A program made the position numbers and the translations under genes. This document shows, piece by piece, positions 1-7,757 of a stretch of DNA of 41,848 bases. This DNA is from Verrucomicrobiota bacterium. Lineage in GTDB: Bacteria > Verrucomicrobiota > Verrucomicrobiia > Limisphaerales > JACQFS01. Position 1 is the stretch's first letter. Each line of letters begins with the position of its first letter. The DNA lies in the NCBI GenBank assembly GCA_016199935.1, contig JACQFS010000063.1:1-41848 (forward strand). Reading direction: 5' to 3'. The notes under the pieces are model-generated. The model ran no database searches, had not been told where the DNA came from, and saw only the letters and a list, made by a program, of their open reading frames with translations.

Positions 1-1193
1 ATGCCGAGCGCGTGCGGCGTCACGTCGAGAAGGATCATTTCCTTCTTGGCTTCGACCAGCGACGCGCCTTGAATCGCCGCGCCGATGGCCACGACTTCGT
101 CGGGGTTCACGCCTTGATGCGGCGGCTTGCTGACGAGGGTGTGGGCCGTCTCGACCACGCGGGGCATGCGGGTCATGCCGCCGACGAGCACGAGCTCATC
201 AATCTTGTCCGCGCTGATGCCGGCGTCCAGAAGGCACGCCTTCACCGGCTTGATCGTGCGCTCGAAGAGGTCATCGCAAATCTGCTCCATCTTCGCGCGG
301 GAAAGATTGCGCTGGATGTGCTTCGGCCCGCTGGCGTCCGCGGTGATGAAGGGTAGGTTGATGTCGTAAGTCTGCGCGGAGCTGAGCGCGATCTTCGCCT
401 TCTCGGCTTCTTCCTTGATGCGCTGGAGGGCATCGGGCTGCTTGCGCAGATCCATGCCGGAGTCCTTTTTGAATTCGTCGAGAATCCAATCAATGATCTT
501 GTTGTCCCAATCGTCGCCGCCGAGGTGCGTGTCGCCGTTGGTCGCCTTCACTTCAAAAACGCCGTCGCCAATTTCGAGCACGCTGATGTCGAACGTGCCG
601 CCGCCGAGATCATACACGGCGATCTTCTCGTCCTTCTTTTTGTCGAGACCGTAGGCGAGCGACGCGGCGGTCGGCTCGTTGATGATGCGGAGCACTTCGA
701 GGCCGGCGATCTTGCCCGCGTCCTTCGTGGCCTGGCGCTGAGAGTCGTTGAAGTAAGCGGGGACGGTGATGACCGCCTGCGTGATCTTCTCGCCGAGGCG
801 CGTCTCGGCATCGGCCTTGAGCTTGGCGAGGATCATCGCGGAAATTTCCTGCGGGCTGAACTGCTGCGGCTTGCCCTCGACTTCGACCTCGACCGCGGCG
901 TCGCCGTTGCTGGCGCGCACGACCTTGTAAGGCACGCGCTTCAATTCCTCCTGAACCTCGTCGAACTTCCGCCCCATGAAACGCTTCACGGAATAGACCG
1001 TGTTGCGCGAGTTGGTGACCGCCTGGCGCTTGGCCGCCTCGCCGACGACGCGTTCGCCGCCCTTGGTGAACGCCACGACGGACGGCGTGGTGCGTTTGCC
1101 CTCGGAGTTTTCCAAAACCAGCGGCTCGCCACCCTCCATCACGGACATGCACGAGTTCGTGGTTCCCAAATCAATGCCTAAAACTTTTGCCAT
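1..1193 (-). CDS. dnaK: Molecular chaperone DnaK (Hsp70), 3' end cut by window edge
   Basis: ATP-dependent Hsp70 chaperone that folds cytosolic proteins together with DnaJ and GrpE. About 397 codons are visible, reading leftward from an ATG at 1193. The N-terminus [14 protein letters not shown] carries the phosphate-1 loop. [32 protein letters not shown] and the phosphate-2 loop [11 protein letters not shown] follow in the expected order, so the whole ATPase domain is present. The last visible residues, [10 protein letters not shown], are the start of the substrate-binding domain; the rest of it and the lid lie outside the window. No grpE or dnaJ is seen on the upstream side, where rdgB is the next gene. 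Identification is certain; the missing part is a window effect rather than a truncation. Confidence 0.97.
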   Translation of the reverse strand, partial: MAKVLGIDLGTTNSCMSVMEGGEPLVLENSEGKRTTPSVVAFTKGGERVVGEAAKRQAVTNSRNTVYSVKRFMGRKFDEVQEELKRVPYKVVRASNGDAAVEVEVEGKPQQFSPQEISAMILAKLKADAETRLGEKITQAVITVPAYFNDSQRQATKDAGKIAGLEVLRIINEPTAASLAYGLDKKKDEKIAVYDLGGGTFDISVLEIGDGVFEVKATNGDTHLGGDDWDNKIIDWILDEFKKDSGMDLRKQPDALQRIKEEAEKAKIALSSAQTYDINLPFITADASGPKHIQRNLSRAKMEQICDDLFERTIKPVKACLLDAGISADKIDELVLVGGMTRMPRVVETAHTLVSKPPHQGVNPDEVVAIGAAIQGASLVEAKKEMILLDVTPHALG

Positions 1194-1225
1194 AAAAAAA
1201 TCAGAGTCGAAATCCAGCATCCTTT

Positions 1226-1241
1226 AGCCGTGCCCGTGCCA
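1226..1241 (-). promoter_or_regulatory. Possible sigma-54-like promoter for dnaK
   Basis: Read on the minus strand, TGGCACG-GGCA-CGGCT has a perfect -24 box and the invariant GG-N10-GC spacing, but the -12 box is CGGCT where TTGCW is expected. It would start transcription about 20 nt before the dnaK start codon. No CIRCE inverted repeat and no sigma-32 style promoter was seen here. Weak call because one half-site matches poorly. Confidence 0.25.
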
Positions 1242-1389
1242 CAGTGATGAAAGGAAGCGAAATCGCCAGTTTCCTGAGTAAGATGAGGAATCAGGCCAAG
1301 TGACCGCGGACGACCGTTCGTTCAACTCGCGCCATATCCGCGCGAAACGGCCGCCCGCTGGCACAGGAGTGGCACAGCGCAACCGCTTT

Positions 1390-2055
1390 TCAGACGCGCT
1401 GATTGGCGAGCCAATCCTTGAGCGACGCGAGCGCGTGCGAGCGATGGCTGATGCGATTCTTCTCCGCCTCTCCCAACTCCGCGAACGACTGATCTAAGCC
1501 CGCCGGAATGAACAGCGGATCGTAACCGAAGCCGCCCGCACCGCGCGGTGCGAAATCAATCCACCCCTCGCACGCGCCGCCGAAGAGATGCGGGTGATGC
1601 AAGTGCGCGTGCGGCCACGCCTCGACGAGCGCGATGAGGCAGCGGAAGCGCGCCGTGCGTTTCTCGCGCGGGATTTCTTTCAGCAGACGCAGGAGCTTCG
1701 CGTTGTTCTGCGCGTCCGGGCTGTTGCCTTTCAAATTGAGTTCGTGAGCCGCGAAGCGCGCCGAGTGGACGCCGGGTTCACCGTGCAACGCGTCCACTTG
1801 CAGGCCGGAGTCGTCGGCCAGCACGTAGAGCTTGTCGCTCGCCGTGAGGTTGAGCGTGGAAAGGTGCGTGGCCAGCCACGCGGCCAGTTCCACAGCCTTC
1901 TTCGTCGCGTTGCCGGCGAACGTTGGCGCGTCCTCATGCACCACGGGCGCGCCCGCGGCGTCCGCGAGCGTCAGGTAGCGGAATCGGTCGCCGAGGATGG
2001 CGCGGATTTCGCCGACCTTGTGGGCGTTGCGCGTGGCGAGGAGGAAGGTGGTCAT
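1390..2055 (-). CDS. rdgB: XTP/dITP diphosphatase (RdgB/HAM1)
   Basis: House-cleaning pyrophosphatase that hydrolyses dITP, XTP and related deaminated purine triphosphates to monophosphates, keeping them out of DNA and RNA. The 221-residue product begins MTTFLLATRNAHKVGEIRA, the family N-terminal nucleotide-binding motif, then shows ADDSGLQVDALHGEPGV (metal and substrate loop), GGFGYDPLF and the C-terminal SHRSHAL. The frame is open further upstream, but the codons before 2055 read through a degenerate intergenic repeat and the family always begins at the ATRN strand, so the ATG at 2055 is chosen. It lies upstream of dnaK on the same strand with a 196-bp gap. Confidence 0.96.
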   Translation of the reverse strand: MTTFLLATRNAHKVGEIRAILGDRFRYLTLADAAGAPVVHEDAPTFAGNATKKAVELAAWLATHLSTLNLTASDKLYVLADDSGLQVDALHGEPGVHSARFAAHELNLKGNSPDAQNNAKLLRLLKEIPREKRTARFRCLIALVEAWPHAHLHHPHLFGGACEGWIDFAPRGAGGFGYDPLFIPAGLDQSFAELGEAEKNRISHRSHALASLKDWLANQRV

Positions 2056-2076
2056 CGGATTAGTTGAGAGCGACTT

Positions 2077-2128
2077 GAGTTGAGAGTTGAGAGTGGGGCG
2101 GCGCGGCGCAACGCTCAATTTTCAACTC
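2077..2128. repeat. Imperfect inverted repeat of GAGTTGA-type units
   Basis: GAGTTGAGAGTTGAG at 2077-2091 pairs, with two mismatches, with CTCAATTTTCAACTC at 2114-2128 around a GC-rich loop. The left arm is built of near-tandem TTGAGAG units. It lies just upstream of rdgB and belongs to the same structural class as the repeats near 7.6, 13.4, 17.2, 19.6 and 40.0 kb, although the unit sequence differs. The remainder of the gap to 2267 shows no gene. Confidence 0.7.
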
Positions 2129-2267
2129 TTCACCATTATACTCCAGCCAACTGACTCGTCATCTGAACGCGAGGCACAGTCACCGGACCCGGCCCGGCTG
2201 GTCTCGCCTTGCTCGGCGTCGGCAAAGCGTTTGACCCGTGCAACCGGCGTCAGTAACTTCCGCGCTC

Positions 2268-3038
2268 ATGACCCGGGTTGCTTTCGTCGGCGCGATGGTC
2301 GCCACCGTGATGCTCGGCGGCCTCGCCGCGCGTGCGGACATCGTTTCCACGAACCCGATCGCGGACACGGATCTCTTCGAGGTTTTTCCCAACAACAACT
2401 TGGGACGTTCTCCCGGGCTGCCGGTGGGCACCACGGCGACGTCGGGGGCCTCGGGGCGGATGTTGCTGCGGTTCGACATCGCTGCCGTTGTTCCCGCCGG
2501 CGCGACCATCAATTCAGTGACGCTGCAACTGACGGACAACTCGGGCTCGACCAGTTTCATACCTTCGAATTTTGAGTTGCACCGGATGATGCTCGGCTGG
2601 ATCGAGGGGACGAATGGGAGTCTCGCGTCGCCCAACGGTTCGGCTGCTGCGGCGGGCGATCCGACGTGGAATTTTCGCCAGCACAACACCGTCGCGTGGG
2701 GTGCGCCCGGCGGCGCGGCCGGAGTGGATTTTGCCACGAACATCAGCGCGTCGCTGTTGATCAATGTCGGAAATGTAACCGACACGTGGGCAAGTTCGCC
2801 GGGCTTGGTGGCGGACGCGCAGGCGTGGCTCGACTCGCCCGCGACGAATTTCGGCTGGCTGTTGCGCAGCGACGGCGAAGGCAGTCTTGGCACCGCACGG
2901 CGGCTGAATTCGCGCGAGGCAACCGCAGATCGGCCGCTGCTGACGATTGATTTCACGCCGGTGCCCGAGCCGACGGCGGGGGCGCTGGTGGCGTTCGGTG
3001 GCGTGGCGCTTCTTGGATTGCGGCGTCGAGGTCGGTGA
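2268..3038 (+). CDS. PEP-CTERM sorting-signal protein with DNRLRE-like domain
   Basis: Secreted protein of 256 residues. An N-terminal signal peptide (TRVAFVGAMVATVMLGGLAARA) precedes the mature part. The body has the look of a DNRLRE-type beta domain: VFPNNNLG near the start, MLLRFDIAAV, ITLQ-like strands, and WL near the end. The C-terminus is a textbook PEP-CTERM anchor: VPEPTAGA, a short hydrophobic helix, then GLRRRGR, which is the target of exosortase. A GTG at 2238 in the same frame would add ten residues ahead of the signal peptide; the ATG at 2268 is preferred. The ligand is unknown. In known systems such proteins are exported and linked to exopolysaccharide or floc formation. Confidence 0.85.
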   Translation: MTRVAFVGAMVATVMLGGLAARADIVSTNPIADTDLFEVFPNNNLGRSPGLPVGTTATSGASGRMLLRFDIAAVVPAGATINSVTLQLTDNSGSTSFIPSNFELHRMMLGWIEGTNGSLASPNGSAAAAGDPTWNFRQHNTVAWGAPGGAAGVDFATNISASLLINVGNVTDTWASSPGLVADAQAWLDSPATNFGWLLRSDGEGSLGTARRLNSREATADRPLLTIDFTPVPEPTAGALVAFGGVALLGLRRRGR

Positions 3039-3232
3039 GGTGTGTCGGCGCCGGTCGCGGTTTTGACGTGACCGTGTTTGGAACCAAGGCGAAAAGGCGG
3101 AACGCAGACGGGACAGAAGGACTCAAAACCATCAGGCGCTTTTGCTTCTTCGCGCGCCGGCGCCTTTGCGTCAATCGCCCGACCGTTCCGTTTCCGCCTG
3201 GTGCAGTGGAGAGGCTCGCGATTGGTCCGGGC

Positions 3233-3248
3233 TGGCACGGGACTCGCT
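3233..3248 (+). promoter_or_regulatory. Sigma-54 (RpoN)-type promoter upstream of PEP-CTERM gene
   Basis: TGGCACG-GGAC-TCGCT: the -24 element is perfect, the -12 element matches TTGCW at four of five positions, and GG and GC are exactly ten bases apart. The predicted start, near 3259, lies about 12 nt before the ATG at 3271. PEP-CTERM genes in other bacteria are known to be controlled by the PrsK/PrsR system acting with RpoN, which fits. The rest of the 3039-3270 gap holds no gene. Confidence 0.6.
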
Positions 3249-3270
3249 CCTTCGCAGGTTGCTGAAGCAA

Positions 3271-3957
3271 ATGAAGCGTAGATTCAAACTGGTTGCGACA
3301 GCAGGACTCCTCCTGCTGGCGTTGAATGTCCGTGCGGATTTCCTCACGAACATCTTCACTGGCGTTGACGAGAACAACACCAACGCCGTGCTCGGCCTCG
3401 GGCAGGCGGACACCAACTGGTTCATCGTCAGCGTCGTTTCGACCAATAATCCCGGGCCGGTGCCGCGCATGGCGATCACGGTCGGGCGCGAGTTCGGCTG
3501 GAACACCAACATCGCGATGCCCGGCTCGCAGACCATCTCCGTGGGGACGAACTTCGGCGGACCCACGAACCAGTGGGACGGTCTCAGCGGCGCCGACTAC
3601 ACCTTTCGCACGACGTTCCAGATTGATGTCGCCGCCTTCACAAATTGGACACTTAGTGGTCAGGTGTGGGCGGATGATCGCGTGGATGTCTCGCTCAATG
3701 GCACGGTCATTTACGCCAGCGGCGTGCTCTACAATCTCCCCGGGGCGGCGTTCGCCACCAGCAACGCGCTGCTCTTCGTGGACGGGACGAACAACCTCGA
3801 CTTCATCGTGCACAACTCCGGCGGCTTCGCCACGGGGCTGGATTTCGTTGGCTCGGTGACCGCCGTGGTGCCGGAGCCGGGCACGCTGGCGATGTTCGGT
3901 CTCGGGCTCGCGGGCGCGCTCGGCTGGCGTCGCTGGCGCGCGTCGCGCCGACGCTGA
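3271..3957 (+). CDS. PEP-CTERM sorting-signal protein
   Basis: Secreted protein of 228 residues. MKRRFKLVATAGLLLLALNVRA is a classic signal peptide with basic start, hydrophobic core and ARA-like cleavage site. The mature region is rich in Asn, Thr and Gly and contains strands such as WTLSGQVWADDRVDVSLNG, similar to the carbohydrate-binding-like domains seen in many PEP-CTERM proteins. The C-terminus VPEPGTLAMFG, hydrophobic helix and RRWRASRRR basic tail form the exosortase recognition and anchoring signal. The frame is open upstream, but the ATG at 3271 is the one that starts the signal peptide. It follows another PEP-CTERM gene and has its own sigma-54-type promoter. Exact function not known. 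Confidence 0.85.
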   Translation: MKRRFKLVATAGLLLLALNVRADFLTNIFTGVDENNTNAVLGLGQADTNWFIVSVVSTNNPGPVPRMAITVGREFGWNTNIAMPGSQTISVGTNFGGPTNQWDGLSGADYTFRTTFQIDVAAFTNWTLSGQVWADDRVDVSLNGTVIYASGVLYNLPGAAFATSNALLFVDGTNNLDFIVHNSGGFATGLDFVGSVTAVVPEPGTLAMFGLGLAGALGWRRWRASRRR

Positions 3958-4023
3958 AGCGCGCGGACTTCGATCAACTCCGCGATTGCCTCGCGCGGCG
4001 GTTTCCCCAATATCCCGGCTCCT

Positions 4024-6915
4024 ATGTCGAGCCGACGCCAGTATCCGTTCCATCTCATCGAGCCCAAGTGGCAGCAGCGCTGGGAGGCGGAGCAGACTTT
4101 TCGCGCGTGGAATCCGGGCGAGGCGTTGCCGGCGGCGCATCCGTTCGCGCAGCGTCACGGCGCGGAGGCGATGGAGAAAAGCGCGGTTGCGCAAGGCAAG
4201 GCGCCGCCGAAATTTTACATCCTCGACATGTTCCCGTATCCGTCCGGCGCGGGGCTGCACGTCGGGCATCCGGAGGGCTACACGGCTACGGACATCCTCG
4301 CGCGCTGGCGACGCGCGCTCGGCTTCAACGTGCTGCACCCGATGGGCTGGGATTCCTTCGGCCTGCCCGCCGAGCAATACGCGGTGAAGACCGGCCAGCA
4401 CCCGCGCGTCACCACCGAGGAAAACATCCGCAACTTCACGCGGCAGATCCGAAGCATCGGCTTCAGCTACGACTGGACGCGCGAAGTGGCGACGACCGAC
4501 CCGGAATACTTCCGCTGGACGCAGTGGATCTTCCTGCAGATTTACAACAGCTACTTCGACGCGGAGAAAAACTGCGCGCGTCCGATCTCCGAGCTGATCA
4601 TTATTCGTAAATCGCAAATCATAAATGAGTCGGAGGCGGACTTGCGCGCCTACATTGACTCGCGCCGCCTCGCCTACGTCAGCGAAGCGCCGGTGAACTG
4701 GTGCCCCGAACTCGGCACCGTGCTCGCCAACGAGGAGGTCATTGACGGCAAGAGCGAAGTCGGCGGCTTCCCCGTCATCCGCAAGCCGATGCGCCAATGG
4801 ATGCTCCGCATCACCGCCTTTGCCGAGCGCCTGCTCGCTGATCTCAACACGATTGACTGGAGCGACTCGCTCAAGGAAATGCAGCGGAACTGGATTGGCC
4901 GCAGCGAGGGGGCCGAAGTGGATTTCCAGGTGGACGGTCACGCGGCGAAGATACGCGTCTTCACCACCCGGCCCGACACGCTCTTTGGCGCGACTTACAT
5001 GGTGCTCTCGCCGGAGCACCGGCTCGTCGCCGAAATCACCACCACCGCGCAGCGCGATGGGGTGAAGCAGTATCAGGAGTCCGCCACCACCAAGTCCGAC
5101 CTCGAACGCACCGAGCTGGCGAAGGAAAAGTCCGGCGTCTTCACCGGCGCTTACGCAATCAACCCGGTCAACGGCGAGCGGATTCCCATCTGGATCGCCG
5201 ACTACGTGCTCGCGAGCTACGGCACCGGCGCGATCATGGCCGTGCCGGCGCATGACGAACGGGACTGGGAGTTCGCAAAGAAATTTGGGCTCCTGGTTCG
5301 CAGTGTAATTTACGCGCCCCAGCGGAAAGTCAGCATTCGGACGCCGGATGGCGAAGGCGTTTTGCTGAAGACCAAAGCCACCGGCGAGCGCACGCTGGTC
5401 CTGAGGGACGGCAGCGAGCGGGCGATGGGTGATTTCCCGGAGGAGGCGTTCGTTGACTGCGACGACAGTTGCAAGTGTTGCAATTCCGATTTTCTAGACG
5501 AACTGACCGCGCCCGAGGCGAAGAAGAAAATCGCTCGCTGGCTTGAGCAGAAGGGCCTTGGCAAAAAGACCATCAACTACAAGCTGCGCGACTGGCTCTT
5601 CAGCCGGCAGCGTTACTGGGGTGAGCCGTTCCCCATCGTCTGGAAGCGCGACGCCAGCGGAAATCTTTTCCACGAGCCGCTGCCTGAAAGCGCGCTGCCG
5701 CTCCTCCCGCCCGCGCTCGACGATTACAAGCCCACCGCCGACGGCCAACCCCCGCTCGCCCGCGCGAAGGACTGACTCACGCTGCCCGACGGCTCCACGC
5801 GCGAGACCAACACCATGCCGCAATGGGCCGGCTCGTGCTGGTATTACCTGCGCTACCTCGACGCGAAGAACGGCGCGACGTTTGTCGGCAAGGACGTGGA
5901 GAATTATTGGATGGGCACGGTAGGGCGCGCTGTCCTCAGCGCGCCGCGGCCGGCTGAGACAGCCGGCCCTGCCCCCGGCGTTGACCTCTACGTTGGCGGC
6001 ACCGAGCACGCCGTGTTGCACCTGCTCTACGCGCGCTTCTGGCACAAGGTGCTCTTCGACCTCGGCCACGTCTCCACGCCCGAGCCGTTCTTCAAGCTCG
6101 TCAACCAGGGCATCATCCTCGGCGAGGACGGCCAGAAGATGTCCAAGTCGCGCGGCAACGTCGTGAACCCCGACGACATCCTCGTGGAGTTCGGCGCCGA
6201 CGCCTTTCGCCTCTACGAAATGTTCATGGGTCCGTTGCAGGACGCCAAGCCGTGGAGCACGCGCGGCGTCGAGGGCGTGTATCGTTTCCTCGGCCGTGTG
6301 TGGCGGCTGTTCGTGGATGAAAAATCCGAGACCGCTTTCGAGCAGGCGGAGACCACCACGGAGGCACAGCGGCACGGCGAGCTGCTGGATTTGATCCTGC
6401 TCGACGGCGCGATAGCCGACGTGGCCGCCACGCCCGCGCAGCTCAAGACGCTCCACGCCTGCATCAAGAAGGTCACGGAAGATCTCGACGGGATGCGTTT
6501 CAACACCGCCATCTCCGCGATGATGGTCTTCATCAACGAAGCCAATTCGTGGCAGTCCAAGCCGCCGCTGGTGATGAAAAATTTTCTGCAACTGCTCGCG
6601 CCCTTCGCGCCGCATCTCGCGGAGGAATTATGGGCGCGCCTGCACGCCACGTTCGGGCAGGTCGCACCGTCGCTTAGCTACGCGCCGTGGCCGAAGTTCG
6701 ATCCCGCGCTGCTCGTCGAGCTCGAGATTGAGATTCCCGTCTCCGTGAACGGCCGGATGCGCGACGTTGTCCGCGTCCCCGCGGACGCAAACAACGCCAT
6801 GCTCGAAGCCGCCGCGAAGGCCGCGGAAAAGGCGCAGCCGTTCATCGTCGGCAAGAAGATCAAGAAAGTGATCATCGTGCCGAAGAAGATGGTGAACCTC
6901 GTGGTGGAAGATTGA
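4024..6915 (+). CDS. leuS: Leucyl-tRNA synthetase, interrupted by one in-frame TGA
   Basis: Class I synthetase charging tRNA-Leu. The frame spans 963 codons. Visible are the catalytic HVGH (residues 79-82, HIGH-type), the editing domain with [13 protein letters not shown] and [35 protein letters not shown], and QKMSKS (K705-S709). A TGA at codon 584 splits the frame into 583 residues and a second part whose first Met is at 5815; the frame is unchanged across it. [13 protein letters not shown] just after the stop matches normal LeuRS, so the TGA most likely replaces a Trp codon. Two segments, near 4600-4632 and at 5914-5979, look repeat-derived. [10 protein letters not shown] before NSDFLDEL is unusually Cys-rich. 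LeuRS is essential, so an assembly error, readthrough, or a second copy elsewhere must be considered. Confidence 0.9.
4600..4632. repeat. AT-rich repeat-like segment inside leuS
   Basis: Within an otherwise GC-rich gene, this stretch is AT-rich and contains AAATCGC, AAATCAT and AAATGAG in tandem, encoding [11 protein letters not shown] in frame after ARPISEL. The unit resembles the AAATCCG units of the intergenic repeats at 7.6 and 40.0 kb. The linker it occupies is of about normal length for LeuRS, so replacement of the original linker is as likely as a pure insertion. Confidence 0.4.
5773..5775 (+). other. In-frame TGA in leuS
   Basis: TGA lies between ARAKD and LTLPDG, where LeuRS normally has Asp-Trp; one base change from TGG explains it. 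TGA ends many other genes in this window (rdgB, recC, recB, both PEP-CTERM genes), so reassignment of TGA is excluded. No selenocysteine insertion context is expected here. Confidence 0.85.
5914..5979. repeat. Bimodular palindromic element inserted in frame in leuS
   Basis: About 22 codons lie between NYWM and VDLYVGG, which are directly joined, or joined through Pro, in other LeuRS proteins. The DNA holds two tight perfect hairpins: GCGCGCTG-TCCT-CAGCGCGC (5925-5944) and GCCGGCTG-AGA-CAGCCGGC (5949-5967), enclosed by GGTAGGGC and GCCCTGCC, which pair with one mismatch. The encoded peptide is rich in Ala, Pro and Gly. Architecture matches the intergenic element at 18.8 kb. Confidence 0.8.
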
Positions 6916-6925
6916 ACTGCCGATT

Positions 6926-7108
6926 GTGAACAACATTCGCGTGCCTCGCGCCGCCACTTGTGACATCTTCTGTGCGGTGCTCAACCTGACGCGTCACGAA
7001 CAGAAAGTCCTCCTTGCCGTGCTGTTGCTTCTTTTCATCGGTCTGACCGTGAAGGTGGTCCGCAGTTCCAACTCGCCGGAAAAGCCGGTCGCCGAATCGA
7101 AACGCTGA
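6926..7108 (+). CDS. Small single-pass membrane protein
   Basis: Sixty codons from a GTG at 6926, only 10 bp after leuS and 4 bp before the next gene, in the same direction. The product has a polar start, then LTRHEQKVLLAVLLLLFIGLT, a basic and polar lead-in followed by one hydrophobic helix, then a short basic tail ending ESKR. No family is recognised. The NLTRHEQ lead-in followed by a single helix reminds me of the N-termini of ComEA-like proteins in Verrucomicrobiota, but no helix-hairpin-helix domain follows. An internal start is possible because the GTG is not backed by a clear ribosome-binding site. Confidence 0.55.
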   Translation: MNNIRVPRAATCDIFCAVLNLTRHEQKVLLAVLLLLFIGLTVKVVRSSNSPEKPVAESKR

Positions 7109-7112
7109 TCTA

Positions 7113-7547
7113 ATGCAAGCCGTCAACTTTGAAGAAGTTCTGGAAAAAATCCTCGTCGCCGACCCGCGTTACGCGCGCGACGCCTACCTCTTCCTGCGCG
7201 AGGCGCTCGACCACACGCAGAAAATCACCGCCCGCCAGCGCAAGGCCGCCAAGGAGCCGGCCGCGCGCCACGTCACGGGGAAGGAACTGCTCGATGGCAT
7301 CCGCGATTACGCGCTCCAGCAGTTCGGCCCGATGACCCGGAGCGTGCTCGCCGAGTGGGGCATCCGGCGCTGCGAGGATTTCGGCGAACTCGTTTTCATC
7401 ATGGTGGACCACCGGCTCCTTGGGAAGACGGAGAAGGACACGCGCGAGGATTTCAAGGGCGGCTACGATTTCGAGGAGGCGTTTGTGAAACCGTTCCGGC
7501 CCGCTCCGAAGAAGAAGGACGACGAGCAGAAGCCAGCCAAGGCGTGA
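7113..7547 (+). CDS. Minf_1886 family conserved protein
   Basis: A 144-residue cytosolic protein. The sequence matches my memory of the Verrucomicrobiota/Planctomycetota-restricted family called Minf_1886 (TIGR04138): it starts with NFEEVLEKILVADPRYARDAY and FLREALDHTQ, has a central HVTGKELLDGIRDYALQQFG, then VLAEWGIRRCEDFGELVF, and ends with a Lys/Pro-rich tail. No catalytic motif is visible and the function of the family is unknown. It follows the small membrane ORF by 4 bp and probably shares its transcript. Downstream lies a dispersed inverted repeat. Confidence 0.8.
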   Translation: MQAVNFEEVLEKILVADPRYARDAYLFLREALDHTQKITARQRKAAKEPAARHVTGKELLDGIRDYALQQFGPMTRSVLAEWGIRRCEDFGELVFIMVDHRLLGKTEKDTREDFKGGYDFEEAFVKPFRPAPKKKDDEQKPAKA

Positions 7548-7560
7548 TGGTCGTTCAAAT

Positions 7561-7700
7561 CCGAAATCCGAAGCTCGAAATCCGAAACAAATCCAAATCG
7601 GCAATCAGGCAATGACCGAAACTCCGGGGCCGCGTCTTCGTTTGCTCCTTCCGTCATTCGGGTTTTGAGTTTGTTTCGGGTTTCGGATTTCGAGCTTCGG
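7561..7700. repeat. Dispersed inverted repeat, CGAAATC units (copy 1)
   Basis: The 21-base arm CCGAAGCTCGAAATCCGAAAC at 7568-7588 (quoted here only as CCGAAGCTCGAAA plus TCCGAAAC) pairs perfectly with 7680-7700. Each arm is extended by further near-tandem CGAAATC/CGAAACA units. The roughly 90-base middle is unrelated to the arms and includes GGCAATCAGGCAATGA. The same arms recur at 39.94-40.07 kb. The element fills most of the gap before the M16 peptidase gene. Confidence 0.85.
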
Positions 7701-7757
7701 AATTTTTTTCTCCCCAGCATTGCGCCGCCCCCGCGGCTTGCCTATTTTCCCCACTCC

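Noticed and set aside
1359-1378. Second TGGCAC pair upstream of dnaK as sigma-54 sites
   Set aside because: The plus-strand TGGCACAGGAGTGGCAC direct repeat lacks a -12 GC at the right spacing and no plus-strand gene follows.
2953-5253. Long open frame on the minus strand opposite PEP-CTERM and leuS
   Set aside because: Arg/Ala/Gly/His-rich composition with no domain; typical antisense shadow of high-GC coding DNA.
5773-5775. Genetic code change or selenocysteine at the leuS TGA
   Set aside because: TGA terminates many genes in the window, and the residue expected is Trp, not Cys; no selenocysteine machinery is in view.
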